Shown: positions 9,215 through 18,517, counted from the stretch's first letter. The stretch is 19,253 nt of DNA from Diplocarpon mali (GCA_024741835.1 JAENRP010000548.1:1-19253), one strand, 5' to 3'. Notes: generated from the sequence alone by a model not told the origin. Numbers and translations: made by a program.

Positions 9215-10386
9215 TCACTCATCCATCTCCATCTCCTCCTCATCCCCGTCCCACCATAAACACGGCCCCAACCCGGCATCTTCCATGCTCCCGACCAACA
9301 CGTACGGATGACTCTTCACCGCTTCTCCTCCCTCGAGCGCTTTTTCTCGAGGTCCGATCGGCGACTGGTCGGTCCAGATCTCCTCCTCAATGCGCACCCG
9401 CACTGTCTCGTGTGTGTCGAAATGGAGGTCCTCGCTGTTCGGGTCGGTGGGGTCGGGCTTCCAGATAAAGTGCTGGTCGATTCCTGTCGGGACGCTAGGA
9501 GTCGTTAAGTGAATGACAGAGGGAGAGGCTAAGGAGAGGGAGAGGTAGAGGATGATCTCAAGGTGAGGGGCGGGAAGGGGTTAAGAAGATTCGTACAAGA
9601 CCGAGTTTTCGGGCAGTTTGGAGATAGGCACAAAGATCTCGTCGAAAAAAGGGGTCCGGACTACGCGGGCAATTAGCCGTGAGGAGAAGGGATAGGGGAA
9701 AGAGGAAAGTGTACTTCGGATGCCGTGTTCTGTGGCGGAGCTGATGCGGCCGGTTATGACTTCGTGCTTGAAGGGGCGGAAGACTACAAGGCGAAATTCA
9801 ACTGGGGGATTATTAGATGAGATTTGTTTACTATTACTTGAGAATGGAGGGAACGGGATGGTAATATAGACATTGCAAATGTAATTTGACAATACTGGGA
9901 AGGACATAAGAGAAAGAGGTGTACAGAACAAGTGTTGTACAATCAGATTGACCTCTTATAATGAATATCAAAGGAACATAGGCACGGAAATTGTAGTGCA
10001 GTGGATAAATTAAAGAGAAAGACAAAGACAAAGAATACACCGTGCAGTCAAGAAGATTAATACAATGAAAAGCGTATTTGGCAATTACAGAACTTCCAAG
10101 ATACAACGTACCATTGACATTGACCAGTCCAGTTCCATGACCAATCAATCCCTCTGATGCAGACAATAGGTCATAGAGACAGATGCAGAGACCAATCTTT
10201 TGGATAACTTTGTTGGCGTATTTGGCATTGATGTTGTCTTCAATGGCTTGGGAGGCGTCCTTGGAGAAATCTTCTGGGACGATTTGGACTAGATCCGCGA
10301 TCTTTGTCTAAGGGATTGTTAGTATACTTTGATGATAAGGAGACGATGAGCTGATATTTTTTTAAAGAACTTACGAGAATGAACAT
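9215..10386 (-). CDS. RPC25: DNA-directed RNA polymerase III subunit Rpc25 (five exons)
   Basis: Exons are 10386..10375, 10307..10112, 9801..9715, 9660..9597 and 9494..9215, joining to 212 aa, the usual size for the family. Rpc25 (human RPC8, paralogue of Rpb7) forms with Rpc17 the stalk of RNA polymerase III and helps initiation on tRNA and 5S genes. Seen: N-terminal SHS2-type domain starting MFILTKIADLVQI, then ANKVIQKIGLCICLYDLL (35-52); a junction VNVNVEFRLVVFRPF (67-80); and an OB-fold domain with ITGRIS, HGIRIR, FFDEIFVP (103-110) and LPENSVF, ending in YVLVGSMEDAGLG..WW (184-201), the family's typical C-terminal end, plus an acidic tail. Each exon junction keeps frame and rebuilds a family motif. 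No single open frame covers the gene, so it is easily missed. It is head-to-head with the NUFIP1-domain gene and convergent with cystathionine gamma-lyase. Confidence 0.93.
9495..9596 (-). other. RPC25 intron 4, 102 nt
   Basis: The donor is GTACGA and the acceptor CTCCTAG, preceded by a CTTAAC branch-like site. It is a phase 2 intron that splits a phenylalanine codon (TT|C). A second possible acceptor (GACAG, 11 bases downstream) would break the frame, so this one is chosen. Confidence 0.85.
9661..9714 (-). other. RPC25 intron 3, 54 nt
   Basis: The donor is GTACAC and the acceptor GCGTAG, with a GGCTAAT branch-like site. It is a phase 1 intron that splits an isoleucine codon (A|TC). Removing it gives HGIRIRTPFFDEIF, as expected for the OB-fold. 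Confidence 0.88.
9802..10111 (-). other. RPC25 intron 2, 310 nt (unusually long)
   Basis: The donor is GTACGT and the acceptor CCCCCAG. Removing it joins N69 to V70 and gives a continuous match to the family (VNVN/VEFRLVVF), so no extra exon is required. It is three to six times longer than the other introns in the window. The frame of exon 2 stays open through about 90 codons of the intron before a stop near 9834. Confidence 0.85.
10308..10374 (-). other. RPC25 intron 1, 67 nt
   Basis: The donor is GTAAGT, a CTAAC branch site lies near the acceptor, and the acceptor is CTTAG. It begins after only four codons (phase 0). It contains CGATGAGCT on the plus strand at 10344-10352, a near match to the yeast PAC element. 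Confidence 0.93.
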
Positions 10387-11023
10387 TTTGGGTAGTAGAG
10401 AGGACTATGATGGTTTAACGCAGCCACAAATTTTTTTGCAGACAGTACTCAATATCCACAGATGATTCTAATACTGCTGTAAGGAAATACCTTTCTGCTC
10501 AATTCTCCGTGAGCCCTAAATCCAAAGGTGAAAGTAATGCTCCGAAAATGTAGCCTAAGTTGTGATCTCCGCCTGATGACTCAAGAATCACTAGACGCTT
10601 AGATTCAACTTGTTTGCTTCAGGCTGCTGGCCGAACAAACAACTGCTGAATCAGAGAGTTTCGACAATCTCAACTCCTCATCACCCAACTCAAAAGATCA
10701 GCCTCAGAATATCTGCTTTTGATTATTGTGATATCAGGCCTCACTTGTCCCTTGATCAATAAGCTCCTGAAAATTAAGGTGCAGTTAGAGTCGCGCTAGC
10801 TGCAGGACTAAAAATGGAACTTACAGGCAAGCTCTCTTTTCTTCTCGGACTACCCTCTCTTTTTGCGACACGTCGATCCTCGTCCTCTCTTAACATCGAC
10901 GCGCAGCATAACTGACAAGCTTTACCATCAGTAAACTACGATTTCCAATACGCTGCTGCTGCTCCCCGCTCATTTGCGGAGCAACGTCTGCCAGAGTCGC
11001 ATCCCCAACATTACGCCATCCAA
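10387..11023. promoter_or_regulatory. Divergent promoter region between RPC25 and the NUFIP1-domain gene
   Basis: The start codons face away across 637 bp, so both promoters lie here. An AAATTTTT stretch at 10428-10435 (minus strand AAAAATTT) resembles the core of the yeast RRPE element, and a CTCATC at 10677-10682 matches the GATGAG core of PAC. The part from about 10830 to 10900, leading into the NUFIP1-domain gene, is T/C-rich. No TATA box is clear. Apart from a 33-codon upstream ORF there is no coding signal. Confidence 0.55.
10814..10915 (+). other. Possible upstream ORF (33 codons) before the NUFIP1-domain gene
   Basis: An ATG in an A-rich context opens a 33-codon frame ending in TGA 108 bases before the main ATG. 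It does not overlap the main gene. If transcription starts upstream of 10814 it would be a translated uORF that lowers or conditions expression. Alternatively, the TTACAG inside it could be the acceptor of a 5' UTR intron, or the transcript may start further downstream. No homology is evident. Confidence 0.3.
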
Positions 11024-13127
11024 ATGGCTGGCGCCCAGCAATACAACTTCCCTCCTCCTCCTCCGCCTCCCGGCGGCCCTCCTTCGAATCATTCGCAGCA
11101 GCTTCCGCAGTACGGATATGCGCAGCAACAACCTCAGTATCAACAGCCTCCTCGTGGTGGTGGTCTCGTGCGTGGTAGAGGTGGCGTGCCCGGCGGCCGA
11201 GGAGATTTTCATGGAAACCAACCGTACAATCCACAACAACCAAATGGAGGCTATAACCCACAAGGACAAGGCCTTCCTCATGGTCAAGGCCCACCTGTAG
11301 GATACAATGGTCCCAATGGCCAGCAATCTGCTCCATATATAGGACCCCAAGCACCAAGTCAACAGGGTCCCCAAGGAGGTGGTTATGGAGGCCCTCAATG
11401 GCAGAACACTAATCAACATGATCAACACCATGGTCCCCAACATGGCCCTCCCCAACAACACGGCCCTCCTCAGCACCAGACCCATCCGCAACAACCACCA
11501 ATGCAACACGCTCCTCAGCCCGCTGCTCTGCAGCCCCATAACTACCATCCAAACTACGCACCACAAGCTTATCAGCCACCGCCGCAGTCGCAGTCGCAAC
11601 CACAGTATGGTCCGCAACAAACTGCTCCCCAGCAGTTCCAGAATGCGCAAATACCTCCTTATGGTCAGAGTGGGCCAACTCATGGCGGGCCTCCGCAGTG
11701 GCAAGGTCCTCCTCAAAATGCCAGACCCCCTTTCAATAGTAACAATCGTGGGCGTAGCGGTTTTCAAAGTGGCCGTGGTGGTCATGAAGCACCTCTCATG
11801 GGTCCACCAATTCGCATGGGATTTGATAATGATAGAGGAGGTCACATGGCTCAAGCGGGCCCTCCCTTCCATCAGTACCCAAGTCACTCCCCACCCGCTC
11901 CGTACTCTCAGCCACAGTACCAGTCCTATCCTCGAGATTACTCTCATGGGGGACAGCGTCCATCACTTGATCCCAACCCGTTCAACTCGGGTCCTAACAG
12001 GGGTAAAGGACACTCGAATTTCAAAGGCAGAGGTGGCCGCGATAACCACGGTCGCGAAGGTCATGGCCGCGATAATCATGGTCATGGTCGCGAAGGTCGA
12101 GGTGACTCTCAAAATTTCCGCAGTCGCGGCGAGAATCGCAATCACGGTGGTAATCATAGACACAATTCTGAGAATCACCAAAAGTCTGCAGGTGCAGAAT
12201 CTAATGGCAAGAAGAAGAAGAAGCGTCGTACAAATACTCTCGGTCTGACTCCAAATGGCGTTGACCACGAGGACAGCGAAGATGAGATTGACGACGCAGA
12301 CGAAGAAGCTCGTCTTGTTACTTTGCTTGGTCCAGATACTCCACAGTATGTTTTGTTTATTGGATAATAGGCGATTTCCTCTTCAGCTAACACTGTGTAG
12401 GATCCCAACTGATCTGGATGATTGGCTTGCAGAGCGACGAGCAAGATTTCCTACGAAAGCTCGTAGAGAAGCTGCTGCAGAGGAGCTTCGTCAACGACGT
12501 GAGCAACAACGTGAGGCAAGGCAAAAGAGTCAGCAGGAGAAGTCCAAAAAAGAAGAGGGCGAGTCGAAGCTCGAGAAACAGCAGAGGAAGGCCGAAAAGC
12601 TCCGGCTGGAACTCGAGAAGGCTGAACGCAAGATCCAGGAGTCCATGCAGGGCGGTTCCAAGCGCAAGCGTGAGAATGGCGACGAAGGAGACGACGACCG
12701 TCAAGGCAGCGAATATGATTCTGATGCTTCGTCCGGCTCCGAATCTGGAGACTCCAAGCCTGAGGCTGCTTCTTCTCGTCAAAATGCCCCCTACCGCATG
12801 GCACAAACACCCAAGGCGCAGCTTCAGCGACACTGCAAGTACTTTTCGACTGGTGGTACTTGTGGCAAGAAGGGCAAGTGTCGCTTCGTTCATGATCAAG
12901 AGGTCCGCAACCAAGCATTGCGAGACAAGGACGCCAATGGTGGCAAAATGACTCTCGCTCAACGGCTCATTCTCAACGACACTGCCAAGGATGATCTTAC
13001 CATCTTGAAGTCCATCAAGTACCTCAAGGAGAAGGGCTTGATGCCTGAGCAACTTACTGGTGGCGCAACCAGACAAAAAAGCGAAGAGAGTGGTTACGCT
13101 GAGAATCTCAACTACGGAGACAATTGA
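11024..13127 (+). CDS. NUFIP1-domain / CCCH zinc-finger RNA-binding protein (two exons)
   Basis: Exons are 11024..12345 and 12401..13127, giving 682 aa. Architecture seen: a Pro/Gln/Gly/His-rich low-complexity N-terminus (about 1-330) with a polyproline run near residue 10 and scattered RGG/GRG; an RG/RD/HG-rich stretch (about 330-385); a basic KKKKKRR at 396-402, a likely NLS; an acidic patch; the NUFIP1-type segment IPTDLDDWLAERRARFPTKA (442-461); a charged helical, probably coiled-coil region (463-522); an acidic Ser-rich stretch; and a CCCH finger C586-x8-C595-x5-C601-x3-H605. In animals NUFIP1, and in yeast the related Rsa1, act in box C/D snoRNP assembly with R2TP and Snu13/15.5K. That role is inferred from the NUFIP1 segment only. 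The ATG at 11024 is the first ATG in the long frame after in-frame stops. The gene is head-to-head with RPC25. Confidence 0.85.
12346..12400 (+). other. Intron of the NUFIP1-domain gene, 55 nt
   Basis: The donor is GTATGT and the acceptor GTGTAG, with an AGCTAACA branch site. It is a phase 2 intron splitting a glutamine codon (CA|G). Removing it joins the acidic region to the conserved NUFIP1 segment. Retention adds only a few residues before a stop at 12367. Confidence 0.93.
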
Positions 13128-16101
13128 TTGGCCGCTGTTTCTGATTCACACGTCTTATGTTAAGCTCTCAGATCTGCCTCATTCATCTTCTCGGCGCCTT
13201 CTCATTCTTTCGACTGTTTAGAATGTCTGGAATTAACGAGGTTGATCGCGGATAAGCTGTCATACTAGAGTTCATGCTTCTCAAAACTTTTTATCTCGTC
13301 GCGTCAACGAGCAAGCTTCATTGAGGTGAAAGATTCCTTTGCGTATTTGTATGATTGCTTGCCTAGTGGATCTGAAAAGAAAGTGGAGGAAGGATGGCAA
13401 AGCAAGGAGTGTTCCTCCTCTTCTCCTGATCTTACTCGGGACTGACATATCCTTCCTTACACCGGGTATATTAACAGATTCTGATTTGCGCGTATGAGTC
13501 CGTGAGCGCATTTGTTTCAGTTATTGCCTGTGCCTTTTCTTTCGGTCTTTTCCTTTTTCCCCCACGGCCCCTCTTGTCTTCGGTTCTGCCTCCTCTGGTC
13601 ATGCGGTGGAGTGGCGTTTGGACCCAAGGCTTTGGCCGATGGTCTGAAGATGCTGGTGCAGCAAGTGACTTCCCGAACGGAATGTATCATAATGATGAGT
13701 GTGTTGAATGCTGGACATGTTATGTAGAAAACCACTGTTCCTCAGACATGCTCGCAAAGTGCCTGAAGTGAAGATCACAGCCGCACAGAGGAACAGTTAG
13801 TTTACCGTCGTGCTACTGGTCAAGGGTCTCAACTCCCTTATTTCGTCGACTTTGTAGAGCATCCTTCCTATGTCTTCGAAATGACTTGATCGGCATAGGC
13901 CTCCGAGGAGCTGTGGTAATCAATTTTTGGGTGACTGAAGCACTGCAGTTTTTCTTTTGAAATTCCGATCCAATGCGCTCGCACTGCGCCAATGATACGG
14001 ATCTTGCTTAATTGCAATCAACGTCCGCCGAATACCGGAGGTGTGGGAAGCCGACCTACTACTGCTTCTATTCTTTACCATCTTGTCAAGAAGCCCAGTT
14101 AATAACACTTTTTTCAGCCGGGGATACTGCCTTCATCTTCTGAAGAAGACAGCGGACGAGGTGGGAGATGTTATATGCCACGACGGAGAGGTATAGCTCG
14201 AGCAGATGCATGTGCCATCGAGTGCTAAGCAATAGCCCAGCAATTGAACAGGTGGCTAAATCATCTCATCTCAGCTCTCCACGCATCTTCCTCCACGGGC
14301 TGGGTGAAATAGGCCGAATCTTACTAGGCATCCCCGTGCCCGAATGAATTCTCTTTCCTCCACGGCTCTCTGTCTTTCCCGTGCCCTCTCCTTTCTCGCA
14401 TGCCATTTCGATTCTGACACTTCCCGCACGACAAGACCCCTCGCCCTGTGCGCACATATTCGCCCCCCGTAAGCGGCCCGAGTCTTGATGTATGTCATAG
14501 ATGGTGCCCGAGCTTTGAGATCTTGACTGACCGTCTGGCTGCGTCTTGATCTCGTCTTCCCAGCCGACGGGGCTCGACCTCGTGCTTTGACTCAAGGAAG
14601 AGACCAGACGAGAAACCGGGCGGACGTCTGTGTCGGTAGAAGCTCCGCGGTCCGACGACGGCGCGAGAATGGAGTCATGAGTTTTCGGAGGTGAGGTAAG
14701 GTGCTTGGTGAAGTGCCATAGTGGCAGTCTGCCAGCCCTGCAAGTGACAACGGTAAAACCCCAGCGGCCAGTCTGCCTGCCCCGGTAGGATCTCTCAATC
14801 GACTCTACCCATCTCCGACCCGTCTCCCCGTCCAGGCTGTCCAGTCACACATCACATCACATCAGGCCTCGCAGAGGCACCTCACTACATGGTTCGACTC
14901 CTGATCTTGATCTCCAGCACCAACTGACTGATACTCGTCAATCGCCACGTCTACCCCGACCCGTGGCCTTCCATACTCTCTCCCGCGAGTCAACCGCGCC
15001 GTAGGATTATCCTGTGTGGAACTCCTCACCTGTTCGCTTGACGAGCCTTGTCATGTTCAAGATCTCCACTCGATACACGTCCACTTCGCATCCGAGTGAC
15101 TGAGCCTCGGAGAAGCACACGTATTCGGGTCCCCGCCCATCTCAGCGCTGAGAGACAGCTGCAGCCCTAGTCCCTGACTCCCGCCCTCCCTGCTCGCCCA
15201 TGTAAATCCCCCAAACACCTCTTCCCTTGCCTCGTCTCGCCTCGCCCTGCACGTCAGCAATAGCAGAGACCCGGAACAACCGCGGACACGGGGCTCGCGA
15301 TCCAAGCCCCCCCCCCCCCTCCCTGCGATCGTTGGAACGACGCAGGTCAGCCCCTCGTCGGTATTCCCCGAGAGCGCTCGCGTGCGGCAGGGGCCTGGCT
15401 CGTCTCCCCGCCACGCTCTCCCCTCGGGGCGGCTGGTTTCCGGCTCTCTGTTGGCTCTCGGGCTGGGACCCTGGGGTGCTGGTTGGGAGGGCCGGTTAGA
15501 AGGGGGGAGGGGGGGCCACGAGGCTAGAACGCCCTAGCTGTCAGCGCCGTCGTAGGGGCGAGTGATACTACGGATGTTGCTATCACGCAACGGTGGCCAG
15601 GGGACGAGACCACAGCCAACATCAAAGTACTGATCACTCGCACCTGGTTCTCGCTGATTAGGAGGGTCAAGATGGGAATTTCAAACTTGCGTCGCGGCCA
15701 GATACATGAAAACGCTCTCTCCTCTCTAACTCAGTGTATTTACTTATGAGATATATGTCGTCTATGCCTGATAGCTGTACGTTCTTCCACCGCGCCGTAC
15801 ACGGCTCAAGGCTGTGGCTGTATGCTCTTTTCTACTCTGCCCTGCTCCGGCCACATGTCCATCAACACGCACCCAGTGCCAAATTGAAAAAAAAGGAGAA
15901 AAAGACAAAAAAAAATCTACCCCACGTGCTAGATGCCAGAGATCACAAAAGTACGAAACCTTCCCCCCTAGGCGAGGCTGCCCGATTGCCATTACCACCG
16001 CGTCCACAAACTCCGTGGCCATGCCCGTCCCAATGCATCGAGGGCTGATGCCAACCTGCCAACGCAAGACAAGGGCCCGCCCTCCCTTCCCCTCCCCCAC
16101 C
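13128..16101. other. About 3 kb between convergent genes with no credible gene
   Basis: The NUFIP1-domain gene ends at 13127 and the transporter ends at 16102, facing each other, so both 3' UTRs lie at the edges. No frame here matches a family. The longest frames are low-complexity shadows in the GC-rich part. The left third is of mixed composition; from about 14,300 the DNA becomes C-rich, with a 13-base C run at 15307-15319 and G-rich runs at 15465-15515. A CACGTG occurs at 15923-15928, but it lies past the 3' end of the transporter gene. A non-coding RNA or a short lineage-specific gene cannot be excluded. Confidence 0.5.
15307..15319 (+). repeat. 13-base poly-C run
   Basis: Thirteen consecutive C residues lie in a C/T-rich context. 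Such homopolymers are unstable and are also frequent places for sequencing length errors. Confidence 0.9.
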
Positions 16102-18242
16102 TTAATGTGCCGAGATCTCCTTCTCGTGCATAATGTCGCTATCGCTTCGCTGCCGCACGCCAACCTTCACGTTCGGCGACTTGGTCGCGTGAAAGTAGTT
16201 GAGCACCTCGCCGCTGTAGTCGTCCCCGTCGTCGGGCTCGCCCGCGGTGCCATCCTCGCGCCGCTGCTTCTCGGCCTCGCGCCTCTCCCACTCCTCGCGC
16301 ATGTCCCGGATCTTGTCGGCCTTGTCGGCCTCGGGGTTGTAGGCCTTGCCGACGCCGGTGAAGCGCTCCCAGAGCGAGAGGTGCTGGGGGTGGACGGCGA
16401 CGCCGTGGTACTCGCTGCCGCGGCCCGCCCGCAGGTAGTTCCAGCGGCGCTCCTGCTCCTTGAGGTCGAGGCCGGTGGTGTCGGGCAGGAAGAGCGCGGT
16501 GAGGAGCATGCCGGCGAGGCCGAACCAGGGCACAAAGTAGAACTTGGTCTGGTCGTCGATGTAGTTGTAGAGGACCGCCGCGAGGAGGGCCCCGGCCTTG
16601 CCGAGCGCCGCCGACACGCCGTGGGCCGTGGCGCGGACCGACGTCGGGAAGACCTCCGCGGCGACGAGGAAGGTGACCGAGTTGGGGCCGAACTGGTTGA
16701 AGAACGAGGAGAGGAAGTACATGGCCTGGAAGGCCTTGATGTTGGCGGCGTCGGTGTAGTACTTGTAGTGGAAGGCCGGGACGATGAAGAGGATGAAGTC
16801 CATCAGGAAGCCGACCTGCTGCATGTTCTTCCGCCCGTAGAGCTTGTTGTCGATGAGGAAGGTGGCCAGGTAGTAGCCGCAGAGCGAGACGCCGACGTTG
16901 ACCAGGTTCCACAGCCAGCCCGTCATGACGTTGCCGGAGGCCGCGGTCCCCGGCGAGATGACCTTGATGAACTCGGACTGGAAGAGCTTGTTGCCGTAGA
17001 AGAAGACGTCGTTGCAGAACCAGCCGCCGGCGGTGGCGACGAGACGCGGGCCGAAGTACTGCATGGTCATCTTCAAGGACTCCACGTCGTAGCCGGTGAC
17101 CTTGGAGTTCTTCTTGATCTGGTCGAGCGCCTTGGAGGCCAGGGGCATCTTGTACATGCGGTAGTAGACGAGCCAGAGGGTCCCGACGGCCGGGAGGGCA
17201 AAGGAGATGCGGAAGGTCCACTGCGCCGAGACCAGCGAGTAGGGGGGGCTGGAGCTGTGGTGGAAGATGAGGAGCAGGACGATCAGGACGACCTGGTTGA
17301 AGAACTGGCCCCAGCCCTGCATCAAGAAGGCCATGGTGACGTTGCGGCCGCGGTGCAGACGATCCTCCTTGGTGGAGACGCGACCAGAGCCCGTCGGGTT
17401 CTCCATGGCCGCCGTGGCGGTCATGGGGTACTCGCCGCCCACGCCCACGCCGTAGAAGAAGAGGGCCCAGGCGTAGCAGACGACCCAGCCGTTCAGCGAG
17501 GTTCCCCACGAGGCCACGAGCCAGACGAGCCCGACAAACATGATCACGGCGTCTTGGATCAGACCCCAGCGGCGCCCGAGTCTGGAGGGGCGAGCACGGT
17601 TAGCGAGACTCTCTCCTGCGGGCGACGGGGGGGCGCGTCATCATACCCATCCCCGATGATCCCGACCAGGATCTGACCGACGATGATCCCGAGGATCTCG
17701 AGGTACTCGACCGCATGGATCCAGCCCTCGCTGCAGACCGAGTAGTGCTTCCAGCACAGCGGCCAGACGGCCTGGAAGAGCGGCTTCAGGTTGCCGATCG
17801 AGAAGAGCACGTAACTGCGGCCGGGTCAGCTGACTGGGGCGCCGCGGGGGGATGGATCCGAGGGTCCGGTATATACTTACCCTTCGAGACCCAGGCCCGC
17901 GCCGGGTAGGACGGCATTACTGAAGTACCAGCTCAGGCCGCTCAAGGGGTCCTTCTTGGTCATGCTCCAGAAGGAAGCCAGCTCGGCCTTGGCCTCGCCT
18001 CCGTCGACCTGATTGACGAACTTGATCCTCTGTCGGAGGGGGAGATCCGCCCAGTAGACGCCCTCGGGCGTGTAGAGGTCGTCGGGGTGCAGCAGGTAGT
18101 CGAAGATCTCCATCTCGCGGCTCGGGTCGTGGGTGTAGGGGAGACTGGCATGGTCGGCACCCGTCTCGGGGCCGTGAGGGACACTGACCATGCCGGCGTT
18201 GCTCGGATCATGGTGTTTGTGGTGGTGGAGGAGATCGGCCAT
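16102..18242 (-). CDS. PHS-type major facilitator (phosphate or organophosphate:H+ symporter-like), three exons
   Basis: Exons are 18242..17881, 17814..17647 and 17581..16102, giving 669 aa. It is an MFS membrane transporter, probably in the plasma membrane, with about 12 helices from roughly residue 108 to 542, a long His-rich cytosolic N-terminus (about 105 aa) and a charged C-terminus (WERREAEKQRRE, about 608-617). Family marks: GDGLGRRWG (175-183) in the loop after helix 2; GGEYPMTAT (225-233), where PHS phosphate carriers have GGDYP; helix 7 GGWFCNDVFFYG with D368; and NQFGPNSVTFLVAAEVFPTSVRA (472-494) followed by HGVSAALGKAG with K505. Pho84-like and Git1-like (glycerophosphodiester) carriers share these. 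The helix 1 text LGLEGYVLF and GGEYP differ from Pho84, so substrate assignment is open. Codon third positions are almost all G or C, unlike the other genes here. The gene is convergent with the NUFIP1-domain gene. Confidence 0.88.
17582..17646 (-). other. Transporter intron 2, 65 nt
   Basis: The donor is GTATGA and the acceptor CTCCAG, with a GCTAACC branch-like site. It is a phase 2 intron splitting glycine 177 (GG|A). Removing it restores the GDGLGRRWG loop motif expected after helix 2 of MFS carriers. Confidence 0.92.
17815..17880 (-). other. Transporter intron 1, 66 nt
   Basis: The donor is GTAAGT and the acceptor CCGCAG, with a GCTGAC branch-like site near the acceptor. It splits glycine 121 (GG|T), inside transmembrane helix 1. 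The unspliced frame stops at once (GGG TAA). Confidence 0.92.
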
Positions 18243-18353
18243 CTTGCGAGAATGGAGCGAAGCCTCGCGGTGAGAGGGGCGGGAGTGAGGAGAGGATGTC
18301 GATGTTGAGGTTGATGTCAGAGCTAAGGGCAGGTAGAAGGGGGTCGAGATATC

Positions 18354-18360
18354 ATATATA
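18354..18360 (-). promoter_or_regulatory. TATA-like element of the transporter gene
   Basis: The minus strand reads TATATAT here, 112-118 bases before the transporter ATG at 18242, a plausible distance for a fungal core promoter. No experimental start site is available. Confidence 0.4.
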
Positions 18361-18517
18361 CTATGTCATAGACGACCGGGCAGGGCGGGAAGAGAGAGTC
18401 GGCGAGGGGCCGAGCAGGCTCGGAGCGGCCTGACCGTAAAATCTCTTACGTCTGGGTGTGCAGGGAAGCGAAACGAGTCGACGAAACACATGGACTCGGG
18501 ATGTGATGTGATAAGTC

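Noticed and set aside
10970..11947. 325-codon minus-strand frame
   Set aside because: It is antisense to the repetitive Pro/Gln/Gly region of the NUFIP1-domain gene and is low-complexity without homology.
11379..12248. 289-codon plus-strand frame overlapping the NUFIP1-domain gene
   Set aside because: It is another frame of the same repetitive exon. The chosen frame continues into conserved NUFIP1 and CCCH motifs; this one does not.
14266..15499. Several 70-110-codon frames in the GC-rich gap
   Set aside because: They overlap one another on both strands, are rich in Arg/Gly/Pro/Ser, and show no family motif or plausible splice pattern.
15923..15928. CACGTG as a phosphate-response (Pho4/NUC-1 type) site for the transporter
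   Set aside because: It lies beyond the 3' end of the transporter gene, about 2.3 kb from its start codon. I saw no CACGTG in the 1 kb upstream of the gene.
16139..17509. 456-codon arginine/leucine/proline-rich frame on the minus strand
   Set aside because: It overlaps the transporter in another frame, has low complexity and no motif, and is a by-product of extreme GC at third positions.
15814..17676. 620-codon open frame on the plus strand
   Set aside because: It lies antisense to the transporter exons and introns. It is Val/Asp/Glu/Gly/Leu-rich with no family motif, and is open only because the transporter avoids codons whose complements are stops.
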